The notes under the pieces were generated by a model. That model saw only the letters and a list, made by a program, of their open reading frames with translations, searched no databases and was not told where the DNA came from. DNA of 20,633 nt from Stutzerimonas stutzeri (GTDB taxonomy: Bacteria; Pseudomonadota; Gammaproteobacteria; Pseudomonadales; Pseudomonadaceae). Position numbers and translations under genes: made by a program. Below, piece after piece: positions 1-6,805 of this stretch (positions are counted from its first letter, which is position 1; each line of letters opens with the position of its first letter). The stretch covers positions 703,821 through 724,453 of the forward strand of contig DGLA01000010.1 of the NCBI GenBank assembly GCA_002387205.1, given 5' to 3'.

Positions 1-389
1 CCGGTGGTCGGCTCGGTGACGCCCATGGACTGCAGGCGCAGCTCGCCGCTCGCCAGCTTCGGCAGGTAGTAGCGTTTCTGCTCCTCGCTGCCGTTTCTGA
101 GCAGGGTGAACATGTTGTACATCTGCCCGTGGATGGTCCCGGAGTTGCCGCCGCAACGGTTGACCTCCTCGAGGATCACCGAAGCCTCGGCCAGACCCAG
201 GCCGGAGCCGCCGTATTCTTCCGGGATCATCGCCGAGAGCCAGCCGGCCTCGGTCATGGCGGTGACGAAGGCTTCCGGGAAGCCTTTTTCCTCATCGATC
301 CTGCGCCAGTATTCGGCGGGAAATTCGGCACAGAGGGCGCGCACGCCTTCGCGGATGAAGCTCAGTTCTTCGGTCTTGTTCGGGGTCAT
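1..389 (-). CDS. Acyl-CoA dehydrogenase, N-terminal part (runs off the window)
   Basis: The first 129 codons of an acyl-CoA dehydrogenase are present; the C-terminal two thirds lie beyond the left edge. These flavoenzymes oxidise an acyl-CoA to the trans-2-enoyl-CoA and pass electrons to electron-transfer flavoprotein. The visible part is the all-alpha N-terminal domain: the segment around residues 55-63 (IPEEYGGSG) is typical, and the visible part ends in the FAD/substrate motif MGVTEPTTG (residues 121-129). The ATG at 387-389 begins MTPNKTEELSF and fits the family start; the Shine-Dalgarno is weak. It lies 70 bp downstream of the hydratase gene on the same strand, so the two are probably co-transcribed. 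The substrate cannot be read from sequence. From context (a LysR regulator and an itaconyl-CoA-hydratase-like gene) a branched or dicarboxylic C5 acyl-CoA is plausible, which is inference. Confidence 0.93.
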   Translation of the reverse strand, partial: MTPNKTEELSFIREGVRALCAEFPAEYWRRIDEEKGFPEAFVTAMTEAGWLSAMIPEEYGGSGLGLAEASVILEEVNRCGGNSGTIHGQMYNMFTLLRNGSEEQKRYYLPKLASGELRLQSMGVTEPTT

Positions 390-424
390 CTCGGTTTCTC
401 GCTTGTGCGGCACGCGGCCTCAAC

Positions 425-452
425 GGTGGATAAGGCTGCGCCGTTATCCACC
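425..452. repeat. REP-like GGTGGATAA hairpin element
   Basis: GGTGGATAA (425-433) and TTATCCACC (444-452) form a perfect 9-bp inverted repeat. GGC (434-436) and GCC (440-442) extend it to 12 bp around a 3-nt loop with one bulged G (443). It sits between the hydratase stop and the dehydrogenase start. The sequence resembles a short palindromic repeat I recall as scattered through Pseudomonas genomes. In the operon transcript it could act as an mRNA-stabilising stem or an attenuator. There is no U-tract on either strand, so it is probably not an intrinsic terminator. Confidence 0.6.
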
Positions 453-459
453 CTACGAT

Positions 460-1281
460 TCAGTCGAATTCCACTTCGGCTTTATGCGCCAGGCCGTTGT
501 GGTCGCCGGCCCAGAGTTCGGCCTTGCCCGACGCGACGATGCGGCCGCCGACCTCGAACGGCTGCGGCGCGATCAGCGGGCGCAGGCCGCGGTAGGCGAA
601 GCGGCGCAGGCGGGCGTCGGGATTGGCGCGGCAGAAGGCGCGCAGGTTCAAGGTTGCGATCAGCGGGCCGTGAACGACCAGGCCGGCATAGCCTTCGGTC
701 TCGGTGACGTAGGGCCAGTCGTAATGGATGCGATGGCCGTTGAAGGTGACCGCCGAATAACGGAACAGCAACGTCGGCGTCGGTGTGACCGCCTCGCGCC
801 AGCCACCGGCGACCATGGGTTCTCCACTGCTGGTCTTCGGCGGGCTCGGCTCGCGGTACACGATGTCCTGCTCCTCGCGGATGGCCAGGCGGCCGTCCTG
901 CAGGTAGTCGTGCTGCACGGTAACGAACAGCAACGCACCGGTGCGGCCATGCTTCTCCTCGATGTGCTTGATGGTCGATACCCGCCGGGCCTCACCACCC
1001 GCTTCCAGCGGGCGGAAGAATTCGACGCGGCCACCGGCCCACATGCGGTTGCGGTTGTCCGCCGGCGGGAGGAAGCCACCGCGCGCCGGGTGGCCGTCCT
1101 CGCCCAGCCCGCTTTCGGCAATCGGGTCCTGGAAGAAGCACCATTGCCACAAAGGCGGCAGCGCTTCGCCATGGGCGGGAGTGCTTTCACCGAAGGTCGC
1201 GGCAATGCGCATCAGCAGGTTGCGGCTGAGCTGGTCGTGGACTTCTTCGCTGCGGCCAATCCAGGCAGAGGTATCGGTCAT
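460..1281 (-). CDS. ich: MaoC / hot-dog fold hydratase, probable itaconyl-CoA (or mesaconyl-C4-CoA) hydratase
   Basis: This 273-aa protein belongs to the double hot-dog MaoC/FAS1-like dehydratase family. The C-terminal half holds the hydratase-2 type motif: FRYSAVTFNGHRIHYDWPY at about residues 173-191, with candidate catalytic Asp188 and His186, followed by a glycine-rich YAGLVVHGPLIA segment. Such enzymes add water across the double bond of an enoyl-CoA. For itaconyl-CoA the product is citramalyl-CoA, which a lyase splits to acetyl-CoA and pyruvate. The assignment rests on size and on the arrangement LysR (divergent) / hydratase / acyl-CoA dehydrogenase, which I recall from the P. aeruginosa itaconate locus (PA0877-PA0879). 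The start MTDTSAWIGR (ATG at 1279-1281) is chosen because the longer open frame runs back into the regulator gene. A mesaconyl-C4-CoA or other 3-hydroxyacyl-CoA hydratase remains possible. Confidence 0.75.
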   Translation of the reverse strand: MTDTSAWIGRSEEVHDQLSRNLLMRIAATFGESTPAHGEALPPLWQWCFFQDPIAESGLGEDGHPARGGFLPPADNRNRMWAGGRVEFFRPLEAGGEARRVSTIKHIEEKHGRTGALLFVTVQHDYLQDGRLAIREEQDIVYREPSPPKTSSGEPMVAGGWREAVTPTPTLLFRYSAVTFNGHRIHYDWPYVTETEGYAGLVVHGPLIATLNLRAFCRANPDARLRRFAYRGLRPLIAPQPFEVGGRIVASGKAELWAGDHNGLAHKAEVEFD

Positions 1282-1404
1282 CGTCGGGTTCCGCTGTTGT
1301 CTTGTTTTGCCGCAGGATGCTACGAAGCCGGCGTTCCGAGAATTTGTATTTACCGACACCGGCGTTCGGCTAAGCTGAACGCCCGACCCAAGCCGAGGCA
1401 CCTC
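1282..1404. promoter_or_regulatory. Divergent hydratase / lysR control region with LysR-type sites
   Basis: These 123 bp separate two divergent starts. The 9-mer CCGGCGTTC occurs twice as a direct repeat (1328-1336 and 1359-1367), 31 bp apart, which is about three helical turns. An imperfect dyad TTCGGCTAAGCTGAA (1365-1379) contains a T-N11-A core (T1366 to A1378), the classic LysR-type operator pattern. This suggests the regulator binds here to control itself and the catabolic operon. The sites are seen in the sequence; their use is inference. Confidence 0.5.
1349..1376 (+). promoter_or_regulatory. Candidate sigma-70 promoter of the lysR gene
   Basis: TTTACC (1349-1354, 4 of 6 matches to TTGACA), a 16-bp spacer, then TAAGCT (1371-1376, 3 of 6 to TATAAT). 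Transcription would start near 1383, giving a leader of about 20 nt before the ATG at 1405. The -10 box lies inside the T-N11-A dyad, so regulator binding there would block it, as expected for LysR autorepression. This is a weak match and only one possible reading. Confidence 0.3.
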
Positions 1405-2298
1405 ATGCATTTCGATCTGGCCGATCTGCGCCTGTTCATCCATATCGCCCAGTCCCCCAGCCTGACCCAGGGCGCGCGCCGCGCGCACCTCTCACCGGCA
1501 GCCGCCAGTGCACGCATCAAGGCGCTGGAAGCCCAGTTCGACAGCCGCCTGCTCTACCGCGACAGCCGCGGGGTGGAGCTGACGCCGGCCGGCCACAAGC
1601 TGCTGCAGCATGCGCGGCTGATCATGCGCCAGGTGGACTATCTAAAAAGCGAGTTCGCCGAATACGGCACCGACTCGGCCGGTCACATCCGCATCTTCGC
1701 CAATACCACGGCCGTAACCGAATTCCTCCCGGAGGTGCTGGCCGGATTTCTCGCCGAGCGCCCCGGCGTCACGGTGGACCTGCAGGAGCGCCTGAGCCGC
1801 GACATCGTGCGTGGTGTGCTGGACGGCAGCACCGACATGGGCATCATCGCGGGCCCGGTGCAGGCCGAAGGGCTGCAGGTATTGCACTTCAGCACCGACC
1901 GCCTGCTGCTGGCGGTACCGGTCGGCCATCCGCTGGCCGGGGAAGCACAGGTCACGCTGCGCCAGACCCTGGCCTATCAGCACATCGGCCTGCACGAGGG
2001 CAGCACCCTGCTGACATTCCTGCGCGATCAGGTGGAAAAACTCGGCGGCCAGCTCTCCCTGCGCATCCAGGTCTCCAGCTTCGAGGCGGTCTGCCGGATG
2101 ATCGAGGCCGGTGTGGGCATCGGCATCATCCCCGAGTCGGCAGCGCGCCGACACAGCCGCACCATGCAGCTCGCGCTGGTGACACTGGACGAACCCTGGG
2201 CAGTGCGCGAACGCAGCATTCTGGTCCGTGAGCTGGACGCCCTGCCCGGCAGCGTGCGCGCGCTGATCGCGACCCTGGTTCCCGGTGACAAGGCCTGA
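1405..2298 (+). CDS. LysR-family transcriptional regulator
   Basis: The protein has 297 aa, the standard LysR length. An N-terminal winged helix-turn-helix spans about residues 3-62 (DLADLRLFIHIAQS, then SLTQGARRAHLSPAAASARI and RLLYRDSRGVELTPAG). A linker helix and a periplasmic-binding-protein-like effector domain follow (about 90-295). The frame is open far upstream, across the antisense of the hydratase gene. The ATG at 1405 is chosen because it begins MHFDLADLRLF, exactly where LysR proteins begin. Transcribed away from the hydratase/dehydrogenase genes, it is the obvious candidate activator of that operon, with a CoA-ester intermediate or the free acid as co-inducer (inference). In P. 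aeruginosa the equivalent position is taken by the itaconate-locus LysR gene, as I recall it. Confidence 0.93.
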   Translation: MHFDLADLRLFIHIAQSPSLTQGARRAHLSPAAASARIKALEAQFDSRLLYRDSRGVELTPAGHKLLQHARLIMRQVDYLKSEFAEYGTDSAGHIRIFANTTAVTEFLPEVLAGFLAERPGVTVDLQERLSRDIVRGVLDGSTDMGIIAGPVQAEGLQVLHFSTDRLLLAVPVGHPLAGEAQVTLRQTLAYQHIGLHEGSTLLTFLRDQVEKLGGQLSLRIQVSSFEAVCRMIEAGVGIGIIPESAARRHSRTMQLALVTLDEPWAVRERSILVRELDALPGSVRALIATLVPGDKA

Positions 2299-2321
2299 GC
2301 GAACGTTACGCCCCCGATGCT

Positions 2322-2349
2322 GCCGAAAGGCGGGTAGCCCCGCTTCGGC
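2322..2349. terminator. Hairpin after lysR, possible terminator or leader stem
   Basis: GCCGAA (2322-2327) pairs with TTCGGC (2344-2349), and GCGGG (2330-2334) with CCCGC (2339-2343). Two bases (A2328, G2329) bulge on one side and the loop is 4 nt. This is a strong GC-rich stem 23 nt after the lysR stop and 21 nt before the DUF2254 start. No T-run follows, so intrinsic termination would be weak. It could equally be a leader structure for the next gene. Confidence 0.35.
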
Positions 2350-2370
2350 GGACCATCGCAGGGAGCCCCA

Positions 2371-3696
2371 ATGTCCGCAGTCACCAACAGGCTGTTTCGC
2401 CTGTATCACCGCGTCACCGGTAGCATCGCCTTCTACCCGACTCTGATCGCGGTCGGCCTCGCCAGCCTGTGCGTCGTCACCATCGTCCTGGAGATGACCT
2501 GGCTACAGCCTTACAAGGAAGACCTCGATCTGGGGCTGGTGAAGAACGCCGACAACGCCCGTCTGATCCTCGGCACGCTGGTGGCGGGCATCATCTCGCT
2601 GATGGTGTTCAGCTTCTCGATGGTCATGGTGGTGCTTAACTCGGCCGCGTCGTCGCTGTCACCGCGGGTGATCCCGGGGCTGATCAGCAGTCGCAGCCAT
2701 CAGGTCGTGCTGGGCGTTTACCTCGGCACCATCATCAATTCGCTGATGCTGATCTCGACCATCCAGGAAGGCGACGACATCAACGTACCGAGCCTGGGCA
2801 TCTTCCTGGCGCTAGGGCTCGCGGTCATCTGCCTGTGCCTGTTCGTCTACTTCATCCGTTCCATTTCGCTCTCCATCCAGGTCGATTTCATCCTCAACCG
2901 CGTCTACAAACAGACTCTCGGTCAGCTGCGCGCACGCCGTCGTCAGCTGCAAGACAGCCTTGGCCCGGCTTGGCCGGACGACGCGCGGTGGTTCGTCGTG
3001 CGGGCGCGGCGCTCGGGGTACTTCAAGGCGCTGAATGTCACAGCCGCCCACGACGTTCTCGACGAGCACGACGCGCGCATGACGGTGCAAGTGCATTACG
3101 GCTTCTTCGTCATGCCCGGGCACCCGCTGATGCGCATCGACCGTGAACTCGACGATGACTGCACGAACCGTCTTCTCGACTGTTTCGACTTCTACGTCGA
3201 GGAGTATGCGCACCGACACTTCTTCTTCGGCTTCAAGCAGATCGTCGAGATCGCCGTGCGCGCGCTGAGCCCGGGTATCAACGACCCGGGAACCGCGATC
3301 AAGGCGATCGACATGCTGAGCGTACTGCTGGCCGAGCGCATGGAGATGCCCGACCATGAGGTCGCTCACGCCCAGGATCGACCGCGGATATTCATCCGCG
3401 AACTGAACCTGCACCAGCTGCTGCAGATGACCTTCGGCCCTCAACGCCGCTATGGCGCGGACGATTTGCAGGTTTTGCAAGCACTGCTGCAGGCCTGCAA
3501 GAACCTGCTCTACGCCGCCAAGGACGCTGACACCGAACGAGTGCTGCTGCGCCACGCCCAGGCGGTGCTCGACCAGGCCGCGATCAGTCTGAGCGGCGCG
3601 CTCGACCGCCAGGCGATGGTCGAGGCCGTGCGGTCGTTGAATCAGGCCGTGCGTCATGCCGAGCCCCTGCAGTGCGCCACGTTGCGGGAATCCTGA
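2371..3696 (+). CDS. DUF2254 family integral membrane protein
   Basis: This 441-aa protein of unknown function fits the DUF2254 family in length and pattern. Four membrane helices fill the N-terminal 170 residues (about 18-45, 63-90, 112-132, 141-166). A soluble region of about 270 residues follows, containing the well-conserved stretch FGFKQIVEIAVRALSPGINDPGTAI (about 287-311, quoted in two parts: FGFKQIVEIAVRALSPG and INDPGTAI). The start at 2371 has a good Shine-Dalgarno (AGGGAG just upstream). It lies 72 bp after lysR on the same strand, with a hairpin between, so it may have its own transcript. No biochemical role is known to me for the family; a membrane-anchored cytoplasmic domain is all that can be inferred. 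Confidence 0.88.
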   Translation: MSAVTNRLFRLYHRVTGSIAFYPTLIAVGLASLCVVTIVLEMTWLQPYKEDLDLGLVKNADNARLILGTLVAGIISLMVFSFSMVMVVLNSAASSLSPRVIPGLISSRSHQVVLGVYLGTIINSLMLISTIQEGDDINVPSLGIFLALGLAVICLCLFVYFIRSISLSIQVDFILNRVYKQTLGQLRARRRQLQDSLGPAWPDDARWFVVRARRSGYFKALNVTAAHDVLDEHDARMTVQVHYGFFVMPGHPLMRIDRELDDDCTNRLLDCFDFYVEEYAHRHFFFGFKQIVEIAVRALSPGINDPGTAIKAIDMLSVLLAERMEMPDHEVAHAQDRPRIFIRELNLHQLLQMTFGPQRRYGADDLQVLQALLQACKNLLYAAKDADTERVLLRHAQAVLDQAAISLSGALDRQAMVEAVRSLNQAVRHAEPLQCATLRES

Positions 3697-3860
3697 ATGC
3701 CGTCCGCTGCCAAATGCACAACGCAGGGGTGCCGCCGACTCGCACCATTTCGCCATCCATTGCGAATTTATTCTGAAATCAGCAAGTTAGGTGGCGCCAT
3801 CGGCCAGCGCCCGACGTACCTGGACTTGCCTTCGCCGGCTTCGCTGCCTAGGGTTACCGC

Positions 3861-5168
3861 ATGACGTCCTTGATCGCTCCCATCAGTTCACTGCTCGCCG
3901 GCGTGGCTCTGCTGCTGCTCGGCCACGGGCTACTCAACACACTCCTGACCCTGCGCGGCGTGGCCGAAGGCTACTCGACGGGGATGGTCGGCCTGCTGAT
4001 GTCCGGCTACTTCGCCGGGTTTCTGATCGGCACCTGGCTGGCACCATCGCTGATTCGCCGCATCGGCCATATTCGTACGTTCTCCTTCTACGCCTCGGTG
4101 GCCGCCACCGCCGTGCTACTGCACGTGATGATCGTCAATCCGTGGGTATGGCTGGTCCTTCGCCTGGTCTACGGTATCGCCCTGGTCACGCTCTACATGG
4201 TGATCGAGAGCTGGCTCAACGCCCAGGTGAGCGGCGAGAAGCGCGGCCAGGTATTCGCCGTGTACATGGCAGTCAACCTGGGTGCGCTGGCGGCGGCTCA
4301 GCAACTGCTGGGGCTCGACAGCCCGATGGAATTCACCCTGTTTGCCCTGGCGACCATTCTCATCGGCGGCGCGATGATGCCCATCACCCTGACCCGCCAG
4401 CCGCAGCCGACCTTGCCCGACATACCGCCGACCGACCTGCTGCAGCTGGCGCGCATCGCCCCACTGCCGCTGATGGCGGCCGGCATCTCGGGTTTCGTGC
4501 TGGGGGGCTTCTGGGGTCTGGCACCGGTGTATGCCAGCGAGATCGGCTTCGATGCGGCAGGCGTGGGGCTGCTGATGAGTGTCACCATCCTCGGCGGGGC
4601 CGTGCTGCAGTGGCCGATCGGGCTGTTTTCCGACAAGCACGAGCGGCGCACCGTGCTGCTCTGGGTAGTGGCGCTGGCGGCCGTTCTCGCGCTTGCCGTG
4701 GCACCTCTGATGGCCAGCCCGCTGCTGCTGGGGCTGATGTTCGTCTGGGGTGGCCTGGCGTTTTCCATCTATTCCATCGCCGTTGCGCAGATGGTCGATC
4801 AGCTCAATCCCGACGAGATCCTTTCCGGCTCCAGCGGTCTGCTATTGGCCAACGGCTTCGGCGCCGCGCTGGGCCCGGTGGCAGCCGGCGGCCTGATGCA
4901 TCTGGTCGGGCCCATCGCCCTGCCGCTGTTCTTCGCGGTGGGCCTGGGCGTACTGGCGTTCTATGCCTTCTACCGGCCGCGCAAGGTGTTCGATCTGGTG
5001 ACCGAGCCGCACGGCCACTTCACGCCGATCCTGCGCACCAGCCCCACCGTCATGGAGCTGATGCCCGACACGCCGGAAGACGCCGCCAAGCACGAGCCGG
5101 CCAACGAAGTCGAGCTGGATGACGTGCCGCCCCCCGAGGCAACGCCCGACGTACGCACCGGCACCTGA
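3861..5168 (+). CDS. Major facilitator superfamily transporter (YcaD-like)
   Basis: The 435-aa protein has about twelve hydrophobic segments in two six-helix halves, as in MFS carriers. Signature loops are visible: GTWLAPSLIRRIGH between helices 2 and 3, and the matching GLFSDKHERRTVLL between helices 8 and 9. The layout resembles YcaD-type carriers, whose substrate is not established. A hydrophilic, acidic and proline-rich tail of about 50 residues (from about 385) extends past the last helix. The ATG at 3861 starts MTSLIAPISSLLAGV directly before helix 1; the ribosome site is weak. The 164 bp upstream hold no gene. The stop lies 2 bp from the stop of arfB on the opposite strand, leaving no room for a terminator outside the coding sequences. 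Confidence 0.9.
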   Translation: MTSLIAPISSLLAGVALLLLGHGLLNTLLTLRGVAEGYSTGMVGLLMSGYFAGFLIGTWLAPSLIRRIGHIRTFSFYASVAATAVLLHVMIVNPWVWLVLRLVYGIALVTLYMVIESWLNAQVSGEKRGQVFAVYMAVNLGALAAAQQLLGLDSPMEFTLFALATILIGGAMMPITLTRQPQPTLPDIPPTDLLQLARIAPLPLMAAGISGFVLGGFWGLAPVYASEIGFDAAGVGLLMSVTILGGAVLQWPIGLFSDKHERRTVLLWVVALAAVLALAVAPLMASPLLLGLMFVWGGLAFSIYSIAVAQMVDQLNPDEILSGSSGLLLANGFGAALGPVAAGGLMHLVGPIALPLFFAVGLGVLAFYAFYRPRKVFDLVTEPHGHFTPILRTSPTVMELMPDTPEDAAKHEPANEVELDDVPPPEATPDVRTGT

Positions 5169-5170
5169 CC

Positions 5171-5584
5171 TCAGTAGTCGATCCGACCTCGCCCCGCCTT
5201 GATCGCACCTCGCCGGCTCTTGCCTTCGAGCCGGCGCGTCTTCGAGCCGAGGGTCGGTTTGGTCGGGCGGCGGGCTTTCTCCACCTTGCCGACGCTGCGA
5301 ATCAGCTCCGCCAGCCGCTCGAGCGCATCGAGGCGGTTCTGTTCCTGAGTGCGATAGCGCTGCGCCTTGATGACGACCACACCCTCCGCGGTGATGCGGC
5401 TGTCGCGCAGCGCCAGCAAACGTTCTTTGTAGAACGCCGGCAGTGACGAGCCCCGGATGTCGAAACGCAGGTGCAACGCGCTGGACACCTTGTTGACGTT
5501 CTGCCCGCCGGCACCCTGGGCGCGTATCGCGGTCAATTCGATCTCGGCATCCGGCAGCTGCACGGTATTGGAAATTTCCAGCAT
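5171..5584 (-). CDS. arfB: Alternative ribosome-rescue factor B (peptidyl-tRNA hydrolase)
   Basis: The 137-aa protein enters stalled ribosomes lacking a stop codon and hydrolyses the peptidyl-tRNA in the P site. The catalytic GGQ motif lies at residues 26-28 (RAQGAGGQNVNK), as in class I release factors. The lysine/arginine-rich tail (from about residue 95: KARRPTKPTLGSKTRRLEGK, then SRRGAIKAGRG) is the part that reads the empty mRNA channel. Length and both ends match ArfB/YaeJ of pseudomonads. The start MLEISNTVQLPDAEIEL (ATG at 5582-5584) is chosen by family conservation; an in-frame ATG four codons upstream and a longer frame to 5719 also exist, but neither has a better ribosome site. Confidence 0.94.
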   Translation of the reverse strand: MLEISNTVQLPDAEIELTAIRAQGAGGQNVNKVSSALHLRFDIRGSSLPAFYKERLLALRDSRITAEGVVVIKAQRYRTQEQNRLDALERLAELIRSVGKVEKARRPTKPTLGSKTRRLEGKSRRGAIKAGRGRIDY

Positions 5585-5719
5585 GGAGTGCGCCATGGAC
5601 GATTGAGCCGGCGATTGTCCTACGCCGTGCCGAACCACGACATACTTTTTCGAAATTTGCCGATCAGGTGCCGCCGGCGCTTCGGCTAAGGTAATTTCCC
5701 CGCCCCCAGGGATCTGCAC

Positions 5720-6769
5720 ATGGACTCGATCACCCAGGCCTTACTCGGCGCCAGCGTACAGGGCGCGATGCTCGGACGCTGGCAAGGCCGCAAGGCGCTC
5801 GCCTACGGCGCCGTGCTCGGCACCCTGCCCGACCTCGACGTGGTCATCGACTACGGCGATGCAGTCGCCAACATGACCTATCACCGCGGCTTCAGCCATT
5901 CGCTGTTCGTCCTCAGCATCGTGGCCGTGTTGCTGACCTGGCTGATCAGGCGCTTCCGCCCCGATGAGCGATACTCCGGCACCCGACTGTTCCTCACCAT
6001 CTGGCTGGTGCTGGTCACCCATGTGTTGCTGGACGCCTTCACCAGCTATGGCACCCAGCTGCTATGGCCGCTGACCACCCCACCGATCGCCTGGTCCAGC
6101 ATCTTCATCATCGACCCGCTCTACAGCGTGCCGCTGCTGATCGCGGTGCTGGCCGGCGCGCTGTTCGGCTTGCATGGCCGCACGGCCCGATGGCCCGCTT
6201 ACGCGCTGGTGCTGACCACTTGCTACTTGGGTTTCACTCTTGCCGGCAAGCAGATGGCCGAACAGCGCGTGCAGGCCAGCATCACCCGCCAGGGCATCGA
6301 GGTCGAGCGGATGTTCAGCACACCGACGCCGTTCAACAGCCTGCTCTGGCGGGTGATTCTGGTAGATGGCGAGCACTACTACGAGACGCTGGTGAGCTGG
6401 TGGGACGACGCGCCACCGGTGCTGGTGCGCCTGCCACGCAATGCCCACCTGGCCGATGCGCTGGACGGCTCACCTCAGCATGAACGGCTGCGCTGGTTCA
6501 GCGGCGATGTGCTGCGCTACGACGTGGACGGCGACCAATTGCTGGTGACCGATCTGCGGCTGGGCATGACCGGCTTCCACCCGTTTCGCTTTCCTCTGGC
6601 CGAACGCAGCGCCGAAGGCTGGCAGCTGGTGGAACGCCCCGAACGCCTGCCGGCCAATCGGGGCGATATGCGCCGCCTGGAGAGCATCTGGCAGCGCATC
6701 TGGCAGCAGGAACCCGCGCTGCCCCTGGCCGCCTGGGCGGCCGAGCTGAACGGCAAGGCGATCAGATAA
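5720..6769 (+). CDS. Membrane-bound metal-dependent hydrolase (YdjM/DUF457 family)
   Basis: The 349-aa protein begins MDSITQALLGASVQGAMLG, the typical start of this inner-membrane family. Conserved polar residues of the presumed metal site are present: LPDLD (36-40), YHRGFSHS (54-61), His101 and Asp105 (THVLLDAF), and Asp132 in FIIDPLYS. Several membrane helices lie between about residues 25 and 175, and a soluble C-terminal part of about 170 residues follows. The physiological substrate is unknown; E. coli YdjM is SOS-induced, but I see no LexA box here. AGGGA (5708-5712) gives a good ribosome site for the ATG at 5720. The gene is divergent from arfB. Confidence 0.88.
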   Translation: MDSITQALLGASVQGAMLGRWQGRKALAYGAVLGTLPDLDVVIDYGDAVANMTYHRGFSHSLFVLSIVAVLLTWLIRRFRPDERYSGTRLFLTIWLVLVTHVLLDAFTSYGTQLLWPLTTPPIAWSSIFIIDPLYSVPLLIAVLAGALFGLHGRTARWPAYALVLTTCYLGFTLAGKQMAEQRVQASITRQGIEVERMFSTPTPFNSLLWRVILVDGEHYYETLVSWWDDAPPVLVRLPRNAHLADALDGSPQHERLRWFSGDVLRYDVDGDQLLVTDLRLGMTGFHPFRFPLAERSAEGWQLVERPERLPANRGDMRRLESIWQRIWQQEPALPLAAWAAELNGKAIR

Positions 6770-6792
6770 CGCGGCTCGTGCGCGAGCCGCGT
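6769..6792. terminator. Bidirectional hairpin between convergent genes
   Basis: ACGCGGCTCG (6769-6778) and CGAGCCGCGT (6783-6792) form a perfect 10-bp stem with loop TGCG. It lies between the converging stops of the hydrolase (6769) and the chemoreceptor (6806), where a shared terminator is expected. Neither side has a clear T-run, so termination strength is uncertain. Confidence 0.6.
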
Positions 6793-6805
6793 CTGCCACG
6801 CGCCG

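Noticed and set aside
106..1404. Long in-frame upstream extension of the LysR frame (would give 730 aa)
   Set aside because: It runs antisense through the hydratase gene; the conserved LysR start is at 1405.
1282..1488. N-terminal extension of the hydratase to 342 aa
   Set aside because: It would overlap the lysR start region; the extra residues are not family-like and MTDTSAWIGR is a natural start.
3791..5122. Open frame of 443 codons on the plus strand overlapping the MFS gene in another frame
   Set aside because: Arg/Ala/Gly-rich shadow; the MFS frame has twelve membrane helices.
5585..5719. LexA box upstream of the YdjM-like hydrolase
   Set aside because: No CTG-N10-CAG palindrome of the LexA type could be found.
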